Shown: positions 8,483-18,541, counted from the stretch's first letter. The stretch is 52,720 bases of DNA from Bacteroidales bacterium UBA3388 (GCA_002358855.1 DEPQ01000054.1:1-52720), one strand, 5' to 3'. A program made the numbers and translations. Notes: generated by a model not told the origin, from the sequence alone.

Positions 8483-11434
8483 ATGAATAGAAGCTTTGAA
8501 TTAAGAAAATATTTCTTTGTTTTAATAGTTTTTTTCTTTGCTTCATTGCAAGCATTCGCAGTTCCTGCCGATACTACAATGAAATCAAAAAGGCAATCTG
8601 ATAATAGATTGTTGGATTTTTATTTAGTAGGAGATGAGTTCGTTAATTTTGCTCGTTCGGTTGATAATTACACCTTGCTTTTGAATAAAAATGGAGATTA
8701 CTGTTATGCTTACCTTAATGAAAATGGAGATTTAACAGCATCTTCTTATTTAGCATCAAACCCAAATCAAAGAACGAAAGCAGAAATAGACTTTCTTGCT
8801 TCAATAAATAAGCGTTTAACTTTTTCCGATAGTCAAATAACAAGTAGAAAAGCACCATTTCAAAAAATAGAAACCAATTATCCAACAGTTGGAGATAATA
8901 ATTTGTTAATTGTTTTAGTGTCTTTTGCCGATAGGGCATTTACTTATACAAGGGAAGATTTTGATTCTTTGGCTTCTCAGCCGGGATATAATCGTAATGG
9001 TGCAACAGGTAGTGTGAAAGATTACTATTATGATGTTTCTTTTGGGAGTTTGAATTTGAATCCTACGGTTGTTGGGCCTTATACATTGTCTCAACCTATG
9101 GCGTATTATGGTGCGACAGGCCCTTCTTTTTCTGACGTAAATCCAAAAGAGATGGTGTCAGAGGCGTGTGCATTAGCAGATAATGATGTGGACTTTTCTC
9201 AATTTGATATGAATAATGACGGAATTGTTGATGCAGTTCACGTTATTTTTGCAGGAGCAGGTGAGGCTTCAACAGGAGAAAGTGATGCTATTTGGCCACA
9301 TCGTTGGAGTATTTATTCTTATGATTCTCTTGATATTGATTTTGACGGAGTGAGATTGAAAGATTATTCTTGTTCTGCTGAAAAAATGGGTTCTGGAATG
9401 GACGGAATAGGAACAATTTGTCATGAGTTTGGACACGTTTTAGGTCTTCCTGATTTGTATGATACTGATTACGAAGGCTCGGGAGGACAAGCAACAGCAG
9501 TAAATACTTGGAGTATTATGGCATCGGGCAGTTATAATAATTATAGTAATACACCTGCATCTTTTACTGCCTACGAAAAATATCGTTTGAATTGGTTAGA
9601 ACTTGACACACTTTCTCTTGCAGGAGAATATGTGTTGCCTCCTCTTATGGATAGCAACAAAGCGTATATTATTACTACGCCATACGAAAATGAGTTTTTT
9701 ATTTTTGAAAACAGACAACAATCTTCATGGGATACATACATACCTAATAGCGGTGGATTGATATTTCACGTTAAGCAAGAGGGAGATTATAATATAAATT
9801 GCGACCCTAATTATCAAAAATATGACATTGAAGAAGCGGATAGAAACGATGATGAGAGCACACTTTCAACAGACGTTTTCCCTTCTGCACAATACAATAA
9901 CTTTTTCACCGATTATTCTCTTCCAAATAGTATTTTATGGAGCGGAGAGACTTTAAATAAACCTATAACTCGCATTACAAGAGATACAAGTGATAATTGT
10001 ATTCGTTTTCGCTTTATGATACCGGATTCTTCTGCAATAGTGGAAACTGTTCATGGAAGTATAAAACTTTCAAATACTTCATATAAAGTAAAAGGTATTG
10101 AAATTTATGAAGGGGTGTATGATTATAATTTCAAAGGCTTTGCATTAGATACTTTACAAGACTTTTCTACCGAGCAGTTTTTTGAAGCAAATGAGTTTAA
10201 TGCAGACACTCTTTCTGCAATCTTAACAAATTTATCTTATGCAAAAACATATTATTATAGAACTGCTTATATTTCAGATTATGACACTGCTTATGGACAA
10301 GCAAAAACCTTTACTACTGTTGACGGACAACCTATTTTGAAAACAAATTCAGCAACAAATATTGATTTAACTTCAATGACAGTTGGAGGAGGAGTATTAG
10401 TTGCGGGAGATTTCCCTATTTTAGAATATGGAATATGTTATTCAACAACTCAAAACCCTGATACAACTACAAATGTTATTAGTTTTGTTGGAGAACTTGA
10501 TAATTTTACAACTCAACTCACAGGTCTTGAACAAGCAACTAAGTATTATTTTAGAACTTATGCAATAACCGCTCTTGGAATAAAGTATGCTGCTCAAAAA
10601 TCTGCAACAACCGATTTTATACCTGTTGAAAATAATGTGATAACAGGAGGTGCTACTCTTTGTGAAGGCTCAGATTTTGGAATGATTCTTGGAAGTCAGC
10701 CACAAGCAGGACAAGGTAATTTTACATATCAATGGCAAAGAAAAGTAAATGGACAAGCATGGGAAGATATTGAAGAAGAAGGGAATGTAAAAGACTATGT
10801 AGTTGGAACTCTTAGCGAAACAACATCATTCAGACGTGTGGTTTTCTCGCTTGCAATAAGAGATGAAAGTAATGTTGTTGAGATGAACGTCCTTAAATCC
10901 AAAGGGGGAAAAATAGAAGCAAAGACAGAATGGATTAGTAGTGAAGAAGATACTTTGCGTTTGAAATCTCATAAAGGTGAAATCCTTTCTTGGCAAGAGG
11001 CAAATCAAGACTTTAATTGGCATACTATTGCAAACTCGGAACAAGACACTAATTTACTATACAATCCAAGTCTTTTAGATACTGTTTATTTAAGAGCAGT
11101 TGTTCAATTAAATGAATGTCCGATAGCATATTCCGATACCTTGAAGATAAATGTTATTCAAGATGTGTCATTAGAAGAAATTGAAAGCGGAGAAATGTAT
11201 TTTGTTTATCCAAATCCAAGTAGAGGACACGCACACTTAAATAATGCAAATCAAGATCGTTTAACTATAAGGATTTTTGACTCAAACGCAAGAGAGATTA
11301 TAATGTTTGAAACAGCTGATGAAAAATTAAACCTTCCAATAGAAAATTTGTCAAATGGAGCATATATATTAAGAATAGAAAATAAAACTACTAAAAAAAT
11401 AGTTAAAGATATTAAATTGATATTAATGAAATAG
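8483..11434 (+). CDS. M6 family metalloprotease with T9SS sorting domain (copy 1)
   Basis: This secreted zinc protease of the M6 (immune inhibitor A-like) family has 983 aa. A signal peptide is followed by a propeptide-like region (about 30-110) with the motif GDEFVNFARSVDNYT, shared with the next gene. The M6 catalytic domain holds the zinc motif [14 protein letters not shown], with H314, E315 and H318. Two fibronectin-III-like repeats (about 515-715) and an Ig-like region precede a C-terminal T9SS type A domain that begins near YFVYPNPSRG. It is the first of two tandem paralogues, only 23 bp apart, probably one transcript from the promoter at 8419-8449. Family assignment is firm; the substrate is unknown. 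Confidence 0.92.
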   Translation: MNRSFELRKYFFVLIVFFFASLQAFAVPADTTMKSKRQSDNRLLDFYLVGDEFVNFARSVDNYTLLLNKNGDYCYAYLNENGDLTASSYLASNPNQRTKAEIDFLASINKRLTFSDSQITSRKAPFQKIETNYPTVGDNNLLIVLVSFADRAFTYTREDFDSLASQPGYNRNGATGSVKDYYYDVSFGSLNLNPTVVGPYTLSQPMAYYGATGPSFSDVNPKEMVSEACALADNDVDFSQFDMNNDGIVDAVHVIFAGAGEASTGESDAIWPHRWSIYSYDSLDIDFDGVRLKDYSCSAEKMGSGMDGIGTICHEFGHVLGLPDLYDTDYEGSGGQATAVNTWSIMASGSYNNYSNTPASFTAYEKYRLNWLELDTLSLAGEYVLPPLMDSNKAYIITTPYENEFFIFENRQQSSWDTYIPNSGGLIFHVKQEGDYNINCDPNYQKYDIEEADRNDDESTLSTDVFPSAQYNNFFTDYSLPNSILWSGETLNKPITRITRDTSDNCIRFRFMIPDSSAIVETVHGSIKLSNTSYKVKGIEIYEGVYDYNFKGFALDTLQDFSTEQFFEANEFNADTLSAILTNLSYAKTYYYRTAYISDYDTAYGQAKTFTTVDGQPILKTNSATNIDLTSMTVGGGVLVAGDFPILEYGICYSTTQNPDTTTNVISFVGELDNFTTQLTGLEQATKYYFRTYAITALGIKYAAQKSATTDFIPVENNVITGGATLCEGSDFGMILGSQPQAGQGNFTYQWQRKVNGQAWEDIEEEGNVKDYVVGTLSETTSFRRVVFSLAIRDESNVVEMNVLKSKGGKIEAKTEWISSEEDTLRLKSHKGEILSWQEANQDFNWHTIANSEQDTNLLYNPSLLDTVYLRAVVQLNECPIAYSDTLKINVIQDVSLEEIESGEMYFVYPNPSRGHAHLNNANQDRLTIRIFDSNAREIIMFETADEKLNLPIENLSNGAYILRIENKTTKKIVKDIKLILMK

Positions 11435-11457
11435 TAGAAAAAATAACAAGAAAAAAG

Positions 11458-14457
11458 ATGAGAAAAAGATTATTGAAAATGATGACGCTCGTTGTGTTGA
11501 TGCTTACAATCAGCATAGGAGCATTTGCAATTCCAGCAAACAAACAAGCAGTTACTGTTCGCCAACCAAATGGCAAGACTTTGACTTTTGTTCTTGGCGG
11601 AGATGAGTATGTAAATTGGGCTACAACCTTAGATCAATACACTTTGGTGAGAAACAGCGAAGGAATATTCACTTATGGTGTATTAGATGAAAATGGAGAT
11701 TTGGTTGCATCGAAATATATCGCTTCAAATGCGAATGAACGCAGTGGAGAAGAAATAGCATTCCTATCAACTCTTCCTGTAAACTTGTTTTATTCTGATA
11801 GACAAATAGAGTTAAAAAAACAAAACGCACCTGCATCACGTCCTGCTAATAGCGATGCAAAATATCCTTCAATAGGAACAGTAAAACTCTTGGTTATACT
11901 TGTAGGATTCAGCGATAAACCATTTACTTATACTAATCAAAACTTTGTAGATCTTGTAAGTGCAGAAAATTACAACGGAACAGGATCTGTAAAAGATTAT
12001 TATAAAGATAATTCTGATGGACAATTTATAATGGATATTGATGTTGCAGGTCCATATACATTACCTAATACAATGGCTTACTATGGAGGAAACAATTCTT
12101 ATGGAAGCGATCAAAATATGGACTACTTTGTTCGTCACGCAATAGATGCTGCAAATCCAGATGTAGATTTTTCTGATTACGATAATGATGGAGATAACAG
12201 AGTTGATGCGATTCACATTATTTTTGCAGGAACTCCTGAAAGTTCAACAGGAAATGATAACGAAATTTGGCCTCATAGAAGTAGTGTAAGCCCTAATATT
12301 GTAAAAGATAACGTAAGATTTGGACCATATTCTTGTTCAGCAGAAAAGAGAAACTCTGTTTCAATGGACGGAATCGGTACAATCTGCCACGAATTTGGTC
12401 ACGTGTTAGGATTTCCTGACTTTTACGACACAGATTACACTGGCTCAAATGGACAAGCCGTAGTTCCTGGTGATTGGGATTTGATGTCATCTGGTTCATA
12501 TCTTAACAATTGTGCAACCCCTGCTGGATTAACAGGATTGGAAAGACAAATTGCTAATTGGGCTCAACCAATAGTTTTAACAGAAGGAGCAAATGGATTG
12601 TATTTGCCTGCAATTAACGACTCATCAGTTTTCTATAAGATTGATTTAGGAAACGATAATGAATTTTTAATGCTTGAACACCGTAGAAAAACAAGATGGG
12701 ACGCTTATATTCCGGGAGAAGGAATGTTGATTTATCACGCTCAACAAAACAGATTAGATAGATGGTTGGAAAATCAGTGGAATGACATAAATGTAACACC
12801 AAATAACAGAGGTTGGTATATTGTTCCAGCAACAGGAAACAATGGACATACAGAAACTGCTAACGCTCCATTCCCTGGAACTTCAGGAAATTCCAACTTT
12901 ACCAATACAACAACTCCTGCAAATACACTTATGAATGGAACACCTACAAATAAACCAATCACAAGCATTCAATACCAAAACGATACTGTAATTACATTCA
13001 ATTTTATGTCTAACCTTCCTGCTGTAAGTACAGGAGCAGTTACATCTTCTACTATTACTTCAATCTCAGCGACTGTTTCAGGTACAATTCTTTATTATGG
13101 AGATTCTACAATCAGCGAAAGAGGAGCAGTTTGGAGCATTAGCCAACAAGCATTGAGAGATTTGGATCAAGATAGCATAACAACAAACGTATCAAATTCA
13201 ACAGATGAAACATTTACTGTTGAGTTAACAGGACTTGTTCCTTCTTCAACAATCTATTACCGTGCATACGCAGAAAGTGCCACAGGAACCTCATACGGAG
13301 AAGTAAAACAATTCAACACACCAAGTGGATTAGGAACTTTATTAACACAAGCCGCAACAGGAGTTGATTCTACTCATGCAACAATAAAAGGAAAAATTAT
13401 TAACTTAGGAGAAGGCGAACTTGTAGAAAAAGGATTCATTGTTTCTACTGATGAAAATAATGAATTAACTCTTGAATCTGCAACTATGATTCAACCAGAT
13501 AGTACAGATGCTAATAATGTTTTCTATTTTACATTCGACACTTTAACAGAAGGAATGACTTATTACTTTAAAGCATATTTAACAACAACATTAGGAACTG
13601 CATACGGAACAAGACGTAGCTTTACAACCACTTTCCCAGCGATTGAAAACAATGTGATTTCTTCTAATCAAGCATTTTGTTTAGGCGAAACTCCTCAACT
13701 TTTAACAGGAACAGAACCAACAGGAGGTAGAGGTAACTTCACTTATCAATGGCAACAAAAAGGTAGAACAGGCTCTTGGGTGAACGCAACACAAGAATCA
13801 ACCAACCAAAACTACCAACCAGAAGCAATAACAGACTCTACATATTATAGAAGAATAGTTACTTCAAACGGAGTGGTAGAACATATTTCTAATACAGTAC
13901 TTTTAGATGTTAAGATTTCAAGAGGCGGTATGATTTCTGAAAATATCAGCAACGATACAATAGCCTTAGGAGAAGAAACAGGACTTTTGAAACTTAATAA
14001 TTACAGAGGAACAATCATAGATTGGGAAAGAAGCATAGATGATCAAGCATGGGAATCACTAAACTTTAATGAAAGAAACTATCCTGGTGAAACACCAACA
14101 ACAGAAGGTACTTACACATATAGAGTCAAAGTTCAATTAGATCAATGCCCTTCTGAATACTCAGCAGAAAAAGCATTGTACGTAAAAGACTACTCTTCAA
14201 TTCAAGATGTTGAAGCAATATTTGACTATACCGTTCTTCCAAATCCTACAACAAGTCAAATAACAATCACTTCTGATGAAGCAAAAGCAGAAAGCCTAAC
14301 AATAACAAATGTTTTAGGTCAAGAAATCATAAAAGAAACAAATTGCAACATCAATGGTAAAGTAATAGATCTTTCATCATTTGAAAGCGGAGTGTATTTC
14401 TTGAACATAAAACAAGGAAACAAACAAGCAACAAAACAAATAATCTTAAAAAAATAA
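11458..14457 (+). CDS. M6 family metalloprotease with T9SS sorting domain (copy 2)
   Basis: This 999-aa paralogue has the same architecture as the preceding gene: signal peptide, propeptide-like [15 protein letters not shown] region, M6 domain with [14 protein letters not shown] (H311, E312, H315), fibronectin-like repeats, an Ig-like region with FTYQWQQK, and a T9SS type A tail starting near [11 protein letters not shown]. The two are clearly homologous along their length but well diverged, so this is an old tandem duplication. The next gene, a RidA protein, starts 4 nt after the stop and is probably in the same transcript. The codon choice resembles the 6074 cargo gene, suggesting strong expression. 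Confidence 0.92.
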   Translation: MRKRLLKMMTLVVLMLTISIGAFAIPANKQAVTVRQPNGKTLTFVLGGDEYVNWATTLDQYTLVRNSEGIFTYGVLDENGDLVASKYIASNANERSGEEIAFLSTLPVNLFYSDRQIELKKQNAPASRPANSDAKYPSIGTVKLLVILVGFSDKPFTYTNQNFVDLVSAENYNGTGSVKDYYKDNSDGQFIMDIDVAGPYTLPNTMAYYGGNNSYGSDQNMDYFVRHAIDAANPDVDFSDYDNDGDNRVDAIHIIFAGTPESSTGNDNEIWPHRSSVSPNIVKDNVRFGPYSCSAEKRNSVSMDGIGTICHEFGHVLGFPDFYDTDYTGSNGQAVVPGDWDLMSSGSYLNNCATPAGLTGLERQIANWAQPIVLTEGANGLYLPAINDSSVFYKIDLGNDNEFLMLEHRRKTRWDAYIPGEGMLIYHAQQNRLDRWLENQWNDINVTPNNRGWYIVPATGNNGHTETANAPFPGTSGNSNFTNTTTPANTLMNGTPTNKPITSIQYQNDTVITFNFMSNLPAVSTGAVTSSTITSISATVSGTILYYGDSTISERGAVWSISQQALRDLDQDSITTNVSNSTDETFTVELTGLVPSSTIYYRAYAESATGTSYGEVKQFNTPSGLGTLLTQAATGVDSTHATIKGKIINLGEGELVEKGFIVSTDENNELTLESATMIQPDSTDANNVFYFTFDTLTEGMTYYFKAYLTTTLGTAYGTRRSFTTTFPAIENNVISSNQAFCLGETPQLLTGTEPTGGRGNFTYQWQQKGRTGSWVNATQESTNQNYQPEAITDSTYYRRIVTSNGVVEHISNTVLLDVKISRGGMISENISNDTIALGEETGLLKLNNYRGTIIDWERSIDDQAWESLNFNERNYPGETPTTEGTYTYRVKVQLDQCPSEYSAEKALYVKDYSSIQDVEAIFDYTVLPNPTTSQITITSDEAKAESLTITNVLGQEIIKETNCNINGKVIDLSSFESGVYFLNIKQGNKQATKQIILKK

Positions 14458-14461
14458 GAAA

Positions 14462-14842
14462 ATGAATAAAGTAATAAACACAGACAAAGCACCAAAAGCA
14501 ATAGGTCCTTATAGCCAAGCAATTTTGGCAGGAAACGGAATGTTATTCATTTCAGGACAAATTCCAGTTAATCCAGAAACAGGAAAAATCCCTGAAACAA
14601 TAAAAGAACAAACAGAACAAGTTTTCAAAAATATTGAAGCAATCCTAACAGAAGCAGGATACAGTTTCAAAGACGTAGTAAAAACAACTTGTTTGTTGAA
14701 CTCAATGGACGATTTTGCTGCAATGAACGAAGTATATGCAAAATACTACAACGAAATGTTGCCTGCAAGAGCAGCATACGCAGTAGAAAAATTACCAATG
14801 GGTGTATTAGTAGAAATAGAAACAATAGCATACAAAGGATAA
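14462..14842 (+). CDS. ridA: RidA family reactive enamine/imine deaminase
   Basis: RidA hydrolyses reactive 2-aminoacrylate-type enamines and imines released by PLP enzymes, in the cytoplasm. The 126-aa length and motifs are standard: [13 protein letters not shown] near residue 10, [10 protein letters not shown] near 35, and the C-terminal signature [21 protein letters not shown] containing the substrate-binding arginine. It follows the second M6 protease by 4 nt and is followed by a strong terminator, so it is likely the last gene of that operon. This is an unusual partner for secreted proteases and may simply use their promoter. Confidence 0.92.
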   Translation: MNKVINTDKAPKAIGPYSQAILAGNGMLFISGQIPVNPETGKIPETIKEQTEQVFKNIEAILTEAGYSFKDVVKTTCLLNSMDDFAAMNEVYAKYYNEMLPARAAYAVEKLPMGVLVEIETIAYKG

Positions 14843-14871
14843 TAAGCTATAATATAGTTAATCTATACTTA

Positions 14872-14908
14872 AAAGGTCGAAAGCTTAAAAAACTTTCGAC
14901 CTTTCTTT
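14872..14908 (+). terminator. Intrinsic terminator after ridA
   Basis: A perfect 12-bp stem (14872-14883 and 14893-14904) lies 29 nt after the ridA stop, with T-rich sequence following. Confidence 0.85.
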
Positions 14909-14977
14909 GTTTTATTTTTTTATTTCTTTAAAATAATTTTTTATTTCTTTGCTTTATTTTTTTTATTCAAAGAAATA
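14902..14977. repeat. AT-rich CAAAGAAAT-type intergenic repeats, left of cassette 1
   Basis: Positions 14902-14940 match 46978-47016 at 38 of 39 bases. Positions 14945-14977 match 17353-17385 exactly (33 nt). Within the block ATTTCTTTG (14943-14951) and CAAAGAAAT (14968-14976) form an inverted repeat. The block fills much of the 323-bp gap between ridA and gene A1. The rest of that gap holds two TAnnTTTG elements and a possible structured leader. Confidence 0.7.
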
Positions 14978-14981
14978 TTTT

Positions 14982-15040
14982 TATCTTTGCAAAACAATAT
15001 TAAATATTATGCAAATCTTCAAATGCATAACCTACCTTTG
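14982..15040 (+). promoter_or_regulatory. Candidate promoters of the A1-B1 cassette
   Basis: TATCTTTG at 14982-14989 and TACCTTTG at 15033-15040 both match the Bacteroidota -7 element. No clear -33 TTTG is seen. The second would give a leader of about 120 nt. Confidence 0.45.
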
Positions 15041-15063
15041 CAAGAATAATTTAAGCAAATAAA

Positions 15064-15121
15064 GATGTTTGCTTTCACTCTCGCTTTGATCAAACATCGT
15101 TAAAATAAATCCAATCAAAGC
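15064..15121 (+). promoter_or_regulatory. Possible structured leader of gene A1
   Basis: Two alternative stems overlap: 15064-15071 with 15091-15098 (8 bp), and 15083-15090 with 15114-15121 (8 bp). They cannot both form, which is the geometry of a switchable leader. No known riboswitch class is recognised. Confidence 0.25.
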
Positions 15122-15165
15122 AAAGAGAAATTAAATTTTTAATAGGCTTTAAAATTCATAGAATT

Positions 15166-16171
15166 ATGCGAAAGATTTTAACATTAATATTGTTGCTTGT
15201 GAGTATAACATTTACACAAGCACAAGATTGGATAAATAATGAAAGCATATTGCTTTATGAACAAGTATTGCAAAGTGATGAGAATACGCAATGTATAGAG
15301 GAATATGATTTTAATCATTTATTAACTTCAACAAATAAGTTAGGAACAAATAATTACGCTTTCAGAGTTTGGAAAAATGGAAGTGGAATTTTTGAAGGGT
15401 TTCTCAATGATCCTAATCTAATAGTTTCAGATATAGAAATATTTGATGATTCTGTTTATTTTTGTGGTTACAGAGAAGTAAATGGAAATCAAGTTGGTTA
15501 CATCGGACGATTTAATATTCTACATTTTTTTTTCTAATCAAAATTGCCAATATCAAATAATGCCTATAACAACAAGTTCTAAACTAAAAAAATTAGTAGC
15601 ATACGAATCAAATAACAGAGATCATATTGTAGCAATAGGAATAAATGGCAATAGTTATTATACGCTTGTAAGTGTGATAGATGAGATTACCCTAAACATT
15701 ACAAATACCCAAGCAATTGTTCATAACGATAAAATGATAAAAATAAAAGATACCGAATATGATTTTAATACACAATTGTTATATGTGTTAGAAGAAAATA
15801 ATATTGAAAACACAGGGAACTTTGAAACTTATACACTTGTGGTAGATCCTAATACTCAAACCCCTTATAGTTTAAAAGCTATAAAAGCAGAGAAAGATTA
15901 TAAAATAAATGATATTATAGCGTATAGTTTAGGAGATAAGTTTATGGGGATAGGAATAAATTCAAATAATTTTCAAGGTTTGTTTTCAAAAAAAGTAAGT
16001 AATGGATTGCAACATTGTAATGTAGAAAGAGATTTGAAAACTATTATTTTAGGACAAATCACAGATATGAATATGATGATATATTCTCCCAATTCTTATA
16101 CTAATAATTGGTTTACAGATAATTTTCAAGGGAATAATTATTCCCAAATAATAGAATGCTTATCAAATTAA
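15166..16171 (+). pseudogene. Secreted protein A1, frameshifted in a T9 run
   Basis: Two overlapping reading frames together encode one protein of about 334 aa related to the minus-strand gene 45204-46877. The first (15166-15537, 123 aa) has a signal peptide (MRKILTLILLLVSITFTQAQ) and ends just after nine T residues at 15525-15533. The second continues in the +2 frame to 16171 and has its own first ATG at 15560. Removing one T joins them smoothly, reading HFFSNQNCQ. Shared features with A2 include the pattern DDSVYFCG followed by a small-residue turn and a beta strand. Function is unknown; the sequence suggests a beta-propeller-like or lectin-like secreted protein. The break could be a real mutation, a phase-variable tract, transcriptional slippage or an assembly error. 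Gene B1 follows after 13 nt. Confidence 0.7.
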
Positions 16172-16184
16172 TAATAAAAATTTT

Positions 16185-17312
16185 ATGAAAAAGTCAGTAT
16201 TTCTTTTAGTAACAGTTTTAATGAGTAATTTTTCTTACTCTCAAATATTTGATACAATTTTTTTTACTAATGGTTACGCAGATACGATAAATAAGACTTA
16301 TATATTCCCTGAGGTAATGAATGAAAGCGTATGTTTTGACCAAGGGGCAAATGATCCTATAATAGAACCGTATGAACATAATTATATAAGTCGTTTAACA
16401 TGTGATAACAGAGCATTAAAATCCGTTGCTCAAGGATTTATGTTTGAAGATACAACTAACGTAGAAGGAGTTTTTGCGTATATAGGGTATGAGAGATATT
16501 ATGATAGTCCAATAACACATTATCTTGGTTTTAAAATGGGAGTAATGGATGAGCAATATAACATAATTTATTCAAATGATATAATATTTGATGTAAGTGC
16601 TTATATTTATCAATCTTATCAGATAGGAGTTTCTTTTATGCACCTCCCTTTTGATAGTACATTGCGTTTGTGTGATTTTAAGTATATATTTATAGAATGG
16701 CCTGATAGTACTTGTGAAGGAGGAACATTTTGGCCAGCTAATAGCATTACTCCTAATACATATCTTTATTCTGATGATAATATAAGACTTTTTTTACTTG
16801 CATTTAGAGAAGAAATGAATCCTGCTGTTTCACCAGGAGGAATATGGAATGAAGAAATGTGTGTTGCTTGTGATGTAAAATACGAACCTTTATTTAAATG
16901 GTATGGTTCTAATTATTGGGAAAGTTTACATTCAATGCGTTGTGATATGCCAGGAGATTATGGTTATGGTTATACAAAAGATGGCGTAACATGTTTTGGA
17001 ACGTACTATCCGCCAATTGGTTTAGCGTTTTATTATAATAATTCAGAGAATAATGATAACGCTTTGTCGGATATTGATGTTTCGCATCTTGTGAGCGTTC
17101 ACCCAAATCCTGCAAGTGATATTGTAACAGTGCAATCATCTTTTAAGGTAAGGGAAATAGAAATCATTAACACCTTAGGACAAGTAGTGCTAAGGAAAGA
17201 AGGCAGTCAAAACATAGAGACCTTAGAGGTTAATTCGCTTGAAAAAGGCACTTATATCGTAAGAATAAAAACACAACGAGGATTTGCAAACAAGAAGTTA
17301 GTGATAAAATAA
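16185..17312 (+). CDS. Secreted protein B1 with T9SS type A sorting domain
   Basis: This 375-aa exported protein of unknown function has a signal peptide at 1-19 (ending SNFSYSQ) and a T9SS type A sorting domain in the last ~75 residues (from VSVHPNPASDI to KKLVIK). The central region is rich in Tyr, Asp and Cys and resembles the central part of gene B2 (43865-45175). Both have a beta-rich segment, an acidic-aromatic stretch and a Cys-containing loop before the tail. It sits 13 nt after gene A1, as B2 sits 28 nt after A2. So A and B form a conserved two-gene cassette, present twice in the window. The domain family is not recognised. Confidence 0.78.
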   Translation: MKKSVFLLVTVLMSNFSYSQIFDTIFFTNGYADTINKTYIFPEVMNESVCFDQGANDPIIEPYEHNYISRLTCDNRALKSVAQGFMFEDTTNVEGVFAYIGYERYYDSPITHYLGFKMGVMDEQYNIIYSNDIIFDVSAYIYQSYQIGVSFMHLPFDSTLRLCDFKYIFIEWPDSTCEGGTFWPANSITPNTYLYSDDNIRLFLLAFREEMNPAVSPGGIWNEEMCVACDVKYEPLFKWYGSNYWESLHSMRCDMPGDYGYGYTKDGVTCFGTYYPPIGLAFYYNNSENNDNALSDIDVSHLVSVHPNPASDIVTVQSSFKVREIEIINTLGQVVLRKEGSQNIETLEVNSLEKGTYIVRIKTQRGFANKKLVIK

Positions 17313-17326
17313 CAAAGAAATAATTT

Positions 17327-17372
17327 AATAAAGCAAAGAGTTAGAAAAATAATTCTTTGCTTTATTTTTTTT
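17327..17372 (+). terminator. Intrinsic terminator of cassette 1
   Basis: A perfect 12-bp stem (17327-17338 and 17355-17366) with a 16-nt loop is followed by a T run, 14 nt after the B1 stop. Its right arm is part of the 33-nt repeat also found at 14945-14977. Confidence 0.7.
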
Positions 17373-17390
17373 ATTCAAAGAAATAATTTT
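17353..17390. repeat. AT-rich CAAAGAAAT-type repeat, right of cassette 1
   Basis: 17353-17385 is identical to 14945-14977 (33 nt, direct orientation). The A1-B1 cassette lies between two direct copies about 2.4 kb apart. Confidence 0.75.
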
Positions 17391-17422
17391 GCGTTTTATT
17401 TACTTGATTTCAATTTATTTAG

Positions 17423-17430
17423 TATCTTTG
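17423..17430 (+). promoter_or_regulatory. Putative -7 element for the mrp operon
   Basis: TATCTTTG matches TAnnTTTG and lies 26 nt before the mrp start. The upstream TTG is poorly spaced. Confidence 0.5.
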
Positions 17431-17456
17431 CAAACTTTTAAAAAGGAAAATTTGAT

Positions 17457-18287
17457 ATGAATATATTTGAGGAAAAGAAAAGAAAGCAAGAAGCGATTAA
17501 TTCAGCGATGAAAAATATAAAGCACGTCATTGCAGTTGCAAGTGGTAAAGGTGGTGTAGGTAAATCAACAGTTGCAGCAAATCTTGCAATATCTTTGGCA
17601 AAGAAAGGTTACAGAGTAGGACTTGCAGACGCAGATATATATGGTCCTTCTATTCCTACACTTTTCAATATCGAAAACGAACAGGTAATGGCGACAGAAA
17701 TAGATGGTAAAAACCTGATGTTGCCATTTGATAAGTTTGGAATCAAGATGATGAGTGTTGGATTTTTTGTAGAAAAAGACCAACCTATGTTATGGCGTGG
17801 GCCAATGGCTGCAAATACTTTGGTGCAAATGCTTACTGAAACACATTGGGGAGAATTGGATTTTATGGTTTTAGATATGCCTCCTGGAACAGGAGATATT
17901 CAATTAAGCCTTGTACAACAATTCTCTGTAAGTGGCTCTGTTTTTGTTTGCACTCCACAACAATTAGCAGTTGCTGATGTTCGCCGAGCAGTGAATATGT
18001 TTACAAATGACCAAGTTGCAATTCCTATTTTTGGACTTGTAGAAAATATGGCATACTTTACTCCAAAGGAATTGCCAGAAAACAAATACTATATCTTTGG
18101 AAAAGGAGGAGCAGAGAATTTAGCAAAAGAATTAAATATGCCTTTATTGGTAAGTATTCCTATTTCTTTGGATATTTCCGAAACAAACGATACAGGAAAC
18201 CCTATTTCTTTGGAGTTTGACTCACAAGAAGCAAAGGCATTTATGGAATTAGCAGAAAAAGTTATTAACCAAACAATAAAAAAATAA
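17457..18287 (+). CDS. Mrp/NBP35-type ATP-binding Fe-S carrier, short form
   Basis: This P-loop ATPase (276 aa) is thought to carry and deliver Fe-S clusters in the cytoplasm. The deviant Walker A motif GKGGVGKS is at 30-37, and the switch motif is DMPPGTGDIQLSL. Bacteroidota Mrp proteins are usually about 360 residues, with an N-terminal DUF59/MIP18 domain. Here that domain is absent and the ATPase starts almost at once. The CxxC that bridges the cluster in many homologues is also missing: the equivalent stretch reads ENMAYFTPKELPENKYYIFG. This is seen in other Bacteroidota as far as I recall. A NifU-like protein follows 5 nt later, keeping the Fe-S context. Confidence 0.9.
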   Translation: MNIFEEKKRKQEAINSAMKNIKHVIAVASGKGGVGKSTVAANLAISLAKKGYRVGLADADIYGPSIPTLFNIENEQVMATEIDGKNLMLPFDKFGIKMMSVGFFVEKDQPMLWRGPMAANTLVQMLTETHWGELDFMVLDMPPGTGDIQLSLVQQFSVSGSVFVCTPQQLAVADVRRAVNMFTNDQVAIPIFGLVENMAYFTPKELPENKYYIFGKGGAENLAKELNMPLLVSIPISLDISETNDTGNPISLEFDSQEAKAFMELAEKVINQTIKK

Positions 18288-18292
18288 AGAAT

Positions 18293-18541
18293 ATGACAGC
18301 GGAAGAAAGAACAAATTTAGAAAACAGAGTAAAAGAAGTTATAGAAAAGATACGTCCTTATTTGCAAGAAGATGGAGGCGATGTTGCTTTTGTTGAAATG
18401 ACAGACGAAAAAGTGGTTTATGTAGAATTACAAGGACATTGCGGTTCTTGTCCTCACGCTTTGATGACTCTAAAACAAGGAGTAGAAGCAGCAGTTAAGG
18501 AAGTAGTTCCTGAAATCGTATCGGTTGAAAGAGTAAAATAA
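18293..18541 (+). CDS. NifU-like C-terminal domain Fe-S scaffold
   Basis: This 82-aa protein corresponds to the NifU/NfuA C-terminal domain, which binds a cluster between two subunits through CxxC. The motif EDGGDVAFVEM is followed by ELQGHCGSCPHALMTLK, with cysteines at 44 and 47. It starts 5 nt after the Mrp-type gene, and the adenosyltransferase follows 16 nt later. The group is probably one operon. With Mrp lacking its own CxxC, this scaffold may supply the cluster-binding cysteines; that is inference. Confidence 0.92.
   Translation: MTAEERTNLENRVKEVIEKIRPYLQEDGGDVAFVEMTDEKVVYVELQGHCGSCPHALMTLKQGVEAAVKEVVPEIVSVERVK

Noticed and set aside
14902..17390. Transposon or IS carrying cassette 1
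   Set aside because: No transposase, terminal inverted repeats or target-site duplication is seen; the flanking repeats belong to a family found at other intergenic sites.
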